From Cliona cf. orientalis (Eukaryota > Porifera > Demospongiae > Clionaida > Clionaidae): a stretch of 64,000 nt of DNA. The stretch's first letter is position 1; each line of letters starts with the position of its first letter. Both the position numbers and the translations under genes were made by a program. Of this stretch, positions 59,961 to 64,000 are shown piece by piece. The stretch is taken from contig OZ005689.1 of the NCBI GenBank assembly GCA_963930775.1, positions 32,101,235 to 32,165,234 on the forward strand, in the 5' to 3' direction. Below the pieces are notes generated by a model, which was not told the DNA's origin, did not search any database, and was given only the letters and a program-made list of their open reading frames with translations.

Positions 59961-60117
59961 CAAGGTTTTGAAGGTAAGGGCCCTGGCTGAGGAATATGAT
60001 CTGAAGCATATAAAGTCATGCAAGGTGGTTAAGCTTACATGGCACCATGAGACCAGTGATCCACTTTTATCCATATCCAAAATGGGAGATGCAAATTTCC
60101 AACCCCAATTGCCTTAA
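59961..60117 (+). CDS. Candidate 3' coding end (host exon or retroposon tail)
   Basis: The plus strand is open through RALAEEYDLKHIKSCKVVKL, then TWHHETSDPLLSISKMGDAN, to FQPQLP and a TAA at 60115-60117. It is followed about 85 bp later by CAATAAAAGATTTATCTATC and TATCTC. The peptide composition is protein-like. The AATAAA and the TATC-repeat tail fit either a polyadenylated host gene or the 3' end of a LINE-like retroposon. The MITE-like element ends immediately upstream. No family is recognised. Confidence 0.35.
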
Positions 60118-60299
60118 GAACAAGAGCTGGACTAAAATTGTAAAGGACTATTAATTTATAAAATATGGTCTGCTGGTGTGTACCTGTACAATAACAATAA
60201 AAGATTTATCTATCTATCTCCTATAGATGGGAGAATTAATATACCGTAATTTTAAACTAACCCAGAGCAGTGTCGTTCCCAGGCCCAACTGTAATGACA
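60118..60299. other. Short 3' flank
   Basis: Contains the AATAAA and a TATC-type tail (60200-60223). Confidence 0.4.
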
Positions 60300-60728
60300 A
60301 CAAGTATAAAAAACAATTGAATAAAATTGAAGGATAAAGTAGGGATGGCAGGACCAAAAAATACACAAACAAGATTTGTGGGGATAATCACATTCACTAT
60401 ACATCCCTACGCTTGCTTTTCTCGATCATCGTGCTTCTATTGATGTCGACTCCCATAATTATGGGGAAGCAGATACTTCAGTGTGTTAGTGCTATCCTTT
60501 GAGTCTTCTTGACTCTATACATGGGAGAAATGCCAATTACCTATGCTGGTATTATTATTATGACTCATGAGGGGTTGGTTTATTCCTGCATCCGATATAG
60601 CTACTGAAAAAGCAAGCGTAGGGATGTATAGTGAATGTGATTATCCCCACAAATCTTGTTTGTGTACTTTTTGGTCCTGCCATCCCTACTTTATCCTTCA
60701 ATTTTATTCAATTGTTTTTTATACTTGT
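60300..60728. repeat. Long-TIR MITE, copy 4
   Basis: ACAAGTATAAAAAACAATTG at the left and its complement at the right. Closest to the copy at 39645, including GAGGGGTTGGTTTATTCCTG in the centre. Confidence 0.8.
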
Positions 60729-62134
60729 TACAGTTCCTTTTTTATTGCCCTCTGGGCAAAGCCGGTAATTCAAGTCTTTTAGTAACTGCCATGTTTTACT
60801 CGTTCAATTCTCAGCTTCATTGTGAATGGTTAAAAGTGTAATATCTTTAAATTCACCGTCCTAGCCTATGCTGTACTATACTCAAGAGATCATGTGAATG
60901 TAGCCACGCCCCTCATTAATGCCGCAGTTCCTGGATCCTGGCTGATCATGACAAACTTGAAAGAAGGCCATCTTAGGTCGAGTAGCGATACATTTTAGAT
61001 ATGAGTAAGTTTTATTATTGTTGGCTATAGATACGCCGCTGATAGACTCCTTGATGTGCGAGCGCTAGCGCTAGGGCTGCGGTACTCATTCTGTCCTACT
61101 ATGCTAGATATACATATGTAAGATGAAAAGCATACACCGTACAGCCCCTTTTCAGGTTATTCCAAGCCTTTCAATGGTGTAGGGAGTTATTTAGGTTATC
61201 ATAACTGCGCCAGCTAGCAAATTATAGGGACTCACTTCTTATTAAGAGTGACTTTTCCAGTAGTTGAGGTCGGGATCTAGTCCGTAGTGAGACAGGTGTC
61301 TGCCGGGGTAGTGGGTGTTGTACAGTGCAAAGGTCAGACAGACAGAGGAGACAATGGGTTGAGTGGTAGCCATCCAGTGGAACACACACAGGGACCAGGA
61401 GCTGGAGAGAGAGAGATAACATGGGGATGTTTGTTTGGTGACAATGTGCAGCTAAGGTGGATACATTCATAGAGTGGTCAGATGATCTCAGAAGTGCTAC
61501 ACGGCCCGGAAATGGTTCCTTCACGATTTCCGGGCCTTGTAGCACTTCTGGGGTCACCTGATCAGGAACAGAGCATGGGGACTCAGTAATATCTTGGAAA
61601 ATGATAATAAAAAACTATTCCTCAACCAGTGGCAATGGGAGCAGTTGCCAGAGAGAATGACTTGCTCTCAAGGCCCTGGCCTTACATGTAAATCATGCAT
61701 CCCATGGCGCCAAGCCCTCAGACTAGCCAATACAAACCAGCATGCATGGTCTCATCGATGCATACCAGTGCAGCAATTACTAGCCCCATCCCCACACGCA
61801 TACGCACAATCAATGGTAGGAGCCTACTTTCCATTGTATTCAAGCTACAGAAAATATACCTCCTACCTAAGATGCGCATGTACCCCTGCATGCCACGCGT
61901 GCAACAATGACACCGATTATTGATGTTAGGCAACTGTGCGAGAGACAAAGAAAGTGCATAAATGTGGTACATGTATATAAATTGGTATACCGTAACCCCA
62001 AGTATCTTGATTGGTGGTTGAACATACAACATGTGGGCATGATTTTCTCACAGATGTACCTATGGCAATATTTATAAATGCTTGCCATCCACGTTCTCTG
62101 ACCCGGTTACCAAAGGATGGATGAATCATCTTGA
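60729..62134. other. No gene; foldback arm, hairpin
   Basis: 60890-61080 matches one arm of the foldback family. A strong hairpin lies at 61490-61550. A 111-codon minus-strand frame at 61222-61557 (with TLAAHCHQTNIPMLSLSLQL) spans that hairpin and resembles no family, so it is not called as a gene. Confidence 0.45.
61490..61550. repeat. Strong hairpin, about 24-bp stem
   Basis: AGAAGTGCTACACGGCCCGG and AAAT pair with ATTT and CCGGGCCTTGTAGCACTTCT around a loop of about 11 nt, with one or two mismatches. It could be a miniature TIR element or a transcribed hairpin. Confidence 0.7.
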
Positions 62135-62310
62135 TAGTCTCGTGGGCCAGTACATCCCTTGTAAGGGGTTGGCCCGCGAGACTATCATCTTAGAACCTTG
62201 GAACATCATCTCATGTTTTGAACATGTACGTACTTTTGATCCAGACCACGTGCCAGGGATTGATTTACGCGTGCGCAACCTATAACTAGTTAGTAATAAT
62301 TATTGGTGAC
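62135..62310 (-). repeat. R1 fragment with complete 50-nt TAGTCT hairpin
   Basis: The hairpin at 62135-62184 (TAGTCTCGTGGGCCAGTACA...GGTTGGCCCGCGAGACTA) has similar 9-bp flanks, TCATCTTGA and TCATCTTAG. The following sequence is the inverse of 28560-28700 (GCGCAAC, TATAACTAG, CATCTTAG, CCTTGG). Confidence 0.65.
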
Positions 62311-63766
62311 CCGGAAATGACTGACAGCACTGTTTACTATGGCGCTATATGACCATTTAGTACTTTTATTATGCTCTTAGAAGGCTTGTAGGAAACACTC
62401 AGATAATGTTTAGCACACCAAATGTGGTTTACCCAGTGAACAAAAGGGTAAACTTACTTTTGGTGTTTGAATTATGTTCATGTCTGTTTTAGTTTGTGAG
62501 ATTATCCAGCAACAAAAGTGTCCATCTTGTCAAGTAAATTATACCACCTTGAGGGATCTTGCACTCTTAGAGTATCTTCCAGCACAAAAGAATATGGTTC
62601 ACCCGATAAAGCAAGACTGGGGCTTACTACTCATGCTGTGTAGAACCCTGTGAGAGCTTCACTTTCTAAGATAATTAATCCAGCAAAATCTATTGCCAGG
62701 ACATCAAACATGTAGCTATACCAAAGGTTTTCACTCACAGAGCGCACACAGAACCACGCTCACCCCAAACTGGCTTTCAGCACATTGTACTACGACTATA
62801 GTCTGCCGTAGAAGCCCTCACAGACGCTGACTCCGTTGTCAAGCCGACCGCCATTGGTGTTTCCAAGACAGCCTCTGTAGCTTCTTACCGCTCGCGATAT
62901 TTTTTACCCGTAACGATGATTGCAAAAACGGAAATGTGTACTTTGTAATAGGGCGGCGCGCACGTTTCCAGTCCATCTGAAAGATAATGTATAGTCCCTG
63001 ATATTATTGCGTGTATTCGCGTAATACATACGCGCGCGTGCGTAATCATACGCACAAACACATAATTTCCGTTTTGCCATATCATTAAACAGTGGGTTTT
63101 AGTGTAGACTGTCAAGCACACAAGTATTCCAAACAGGAGCAGCCAGTTTGGCATAATTTTGCACATCCTTAAGTACGGTAAGCATTAATACTCAGCTGGA
63201 GAACGGCGCAGTAGATCAATCTATATAATTATAGCTATTAGGCATAGCTATCCGAGTCACAGCTACCTTGTCACTGCATATCTGATAATCATACTAACCG
63301 TGAATGATATCCACTGGCATGGTTCCAACTCGAGATAAATAAGTGACTCTGGTCGATTGTTATCCAATAGTACAGAGCTATCATCCTTTTAGCTCAAGGC
63401 GCTAGGGCACACCACCACCGCACTGCGATTCTAAACATTGATGACGACCTTTACCAATCACGCACATGGTGTATGAGCATGCGCACTGAGTCGTTGCTAT
63501 GCAAGATCATGCACAAATAAGTATATAAATAAATATACACCGCATCCGGTTTCTCATGTATTCGGGGCTCGCTCAGGCTCGCCCCGAATTATTTTCAAAT
63601 TTCAGGTTTGGTGTACACTGTATAGTTCAGCCCCAAGGAGTGGGTCAATAGATTATTAATTTCTCACTACCCAATTGACCACATGCTTACTTAGAGGTCG
63701 AAAACACCAAATAGACAAATCAATTCTGTCAACACATGGTTGCCAAGGGTTGAGTACACATCTTGG
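62311..63766. other. No gene; SINE-like repeat at 62770-63000
   Basis: 62800-62995 matches 49680-49835. The rest has no recognised structure. Confidence 0.45.
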
Positions 63767-64000
63767 TAGCCTAGTGGGCCAGCCCATCCCGTGTGAGGCT
63801 GGCCCACAAGACTATCATCTCAGTACTTTTGCACACCATCTCCCATTCTGAAATCATCATACTGCCAAGGAAACTACCGGCTCCAGTATGGTCGTTGGAG
63901 TATGCACTTTGACCTAGACTATGAGCGTGAGTTCGAGTTGCGCATGCGCAAAGCTGGATCCTATAACCCCGCCCAGCTAGTTATTATAACTAGTGGTGAT
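63767..64000 (-). repeat. R1 fragment with 50-nt hairpin, cut by the window end
   Basis: The hairpin 63767-63814 is TAGCCTAGTGGGCCAGCCCA ... GGCTGGCCCACAAGACTA. What follows is the inverse of 32420-32620 (GATCCTATAACCC, GCGCATGCGCAA, TTTGACC). Confidence 0.65.

Noticed and set aside
61222-61557. 111-codon minus-strand open frame
   Set aside because: Overlaps a strong hairpin and GACAGACAGA-like low complexity; no domain, splice support or family resemblance.

Overview
This window looks like repeat-rich nuclear DNA of an animal, most likely a marine invertebrate such as a demosponge. That is inferred from the short spliced introns with GT/AG ends (55 bp in one case), the frequent TACATGTACATG-type palindromes, the runs of C or G, the dense small TIR elements, and the combination of DIRS, hAT/ZMYM-like and DUF6589-plus-helicase transposons. 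No host gene is complete here. The only fairly well supported host-like gene is the 3' end of a minus-strand gene at about 0.57-3.7 kb, and a hAT transposon splits one of its exons. A decayed second copy of the same exons lies at about 29.9-30.25 kb.

The main content is a stack of nested mobile elements at 7.8-25.2 kb. The outer layer is a broken DIRS-type tyrosine-recombinase retroelement, with its gag-like part on the left and its reverse transcriptase and recombinase parts on the right. Element A (9240-23074) is inserted in it, with long terminal inverted repeats (TIRs) starting TAGTCT and a perfect 9-bp target duplication. Element B (16782-23050) is a divergent relative inserted in the right TIR of A, again with a perfect 9-bp duplication. 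Each carries two genes tail to tail: a plus-strand, multi-exon DUF6589-type protein (probable transposase) and a minus-strand RecQ-like helicase with a RecQ-type zinc domain. A has been hit by three more elements inside its exons: a TTAA-duplicating element, a hAT-like MITE with a 5-bp duplication, and a TA-duplicating element. Removing each insertion with one target copy restores the reading frame. B's helicase looks intact (577 residues, three exons), while both transposase genes are broken. The architecture is closest to the AcademH lineage (transposase plus helicase) as I recall it from the literature. Family membership cannot be confirmed from this sequence alone.

A deleted third relative lies at 5.5-6.7 kb. 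Single TIR ends and 50-nt hairpins beginning TAGTCT and ending AGACTA are scattered at 28.7, 31.1, 32.6, 33.0, 59.2, 62.1 and 63.8 kb.

From 25.2 kb to the end the DNA is essentially non-genic: MITEs, foldback elements, dispersed repeats and diverged segmental duplications (28.2-30.7 kb against 32.2-33.8 kb, with inverted partial copies at 62.1-62.3 and 63.77-64.0 kb). There are also two tRNA-like SINE remnants and a few weak candidate exons (56.4-56.7 kb minus, 59.96-60.12 kb plus).
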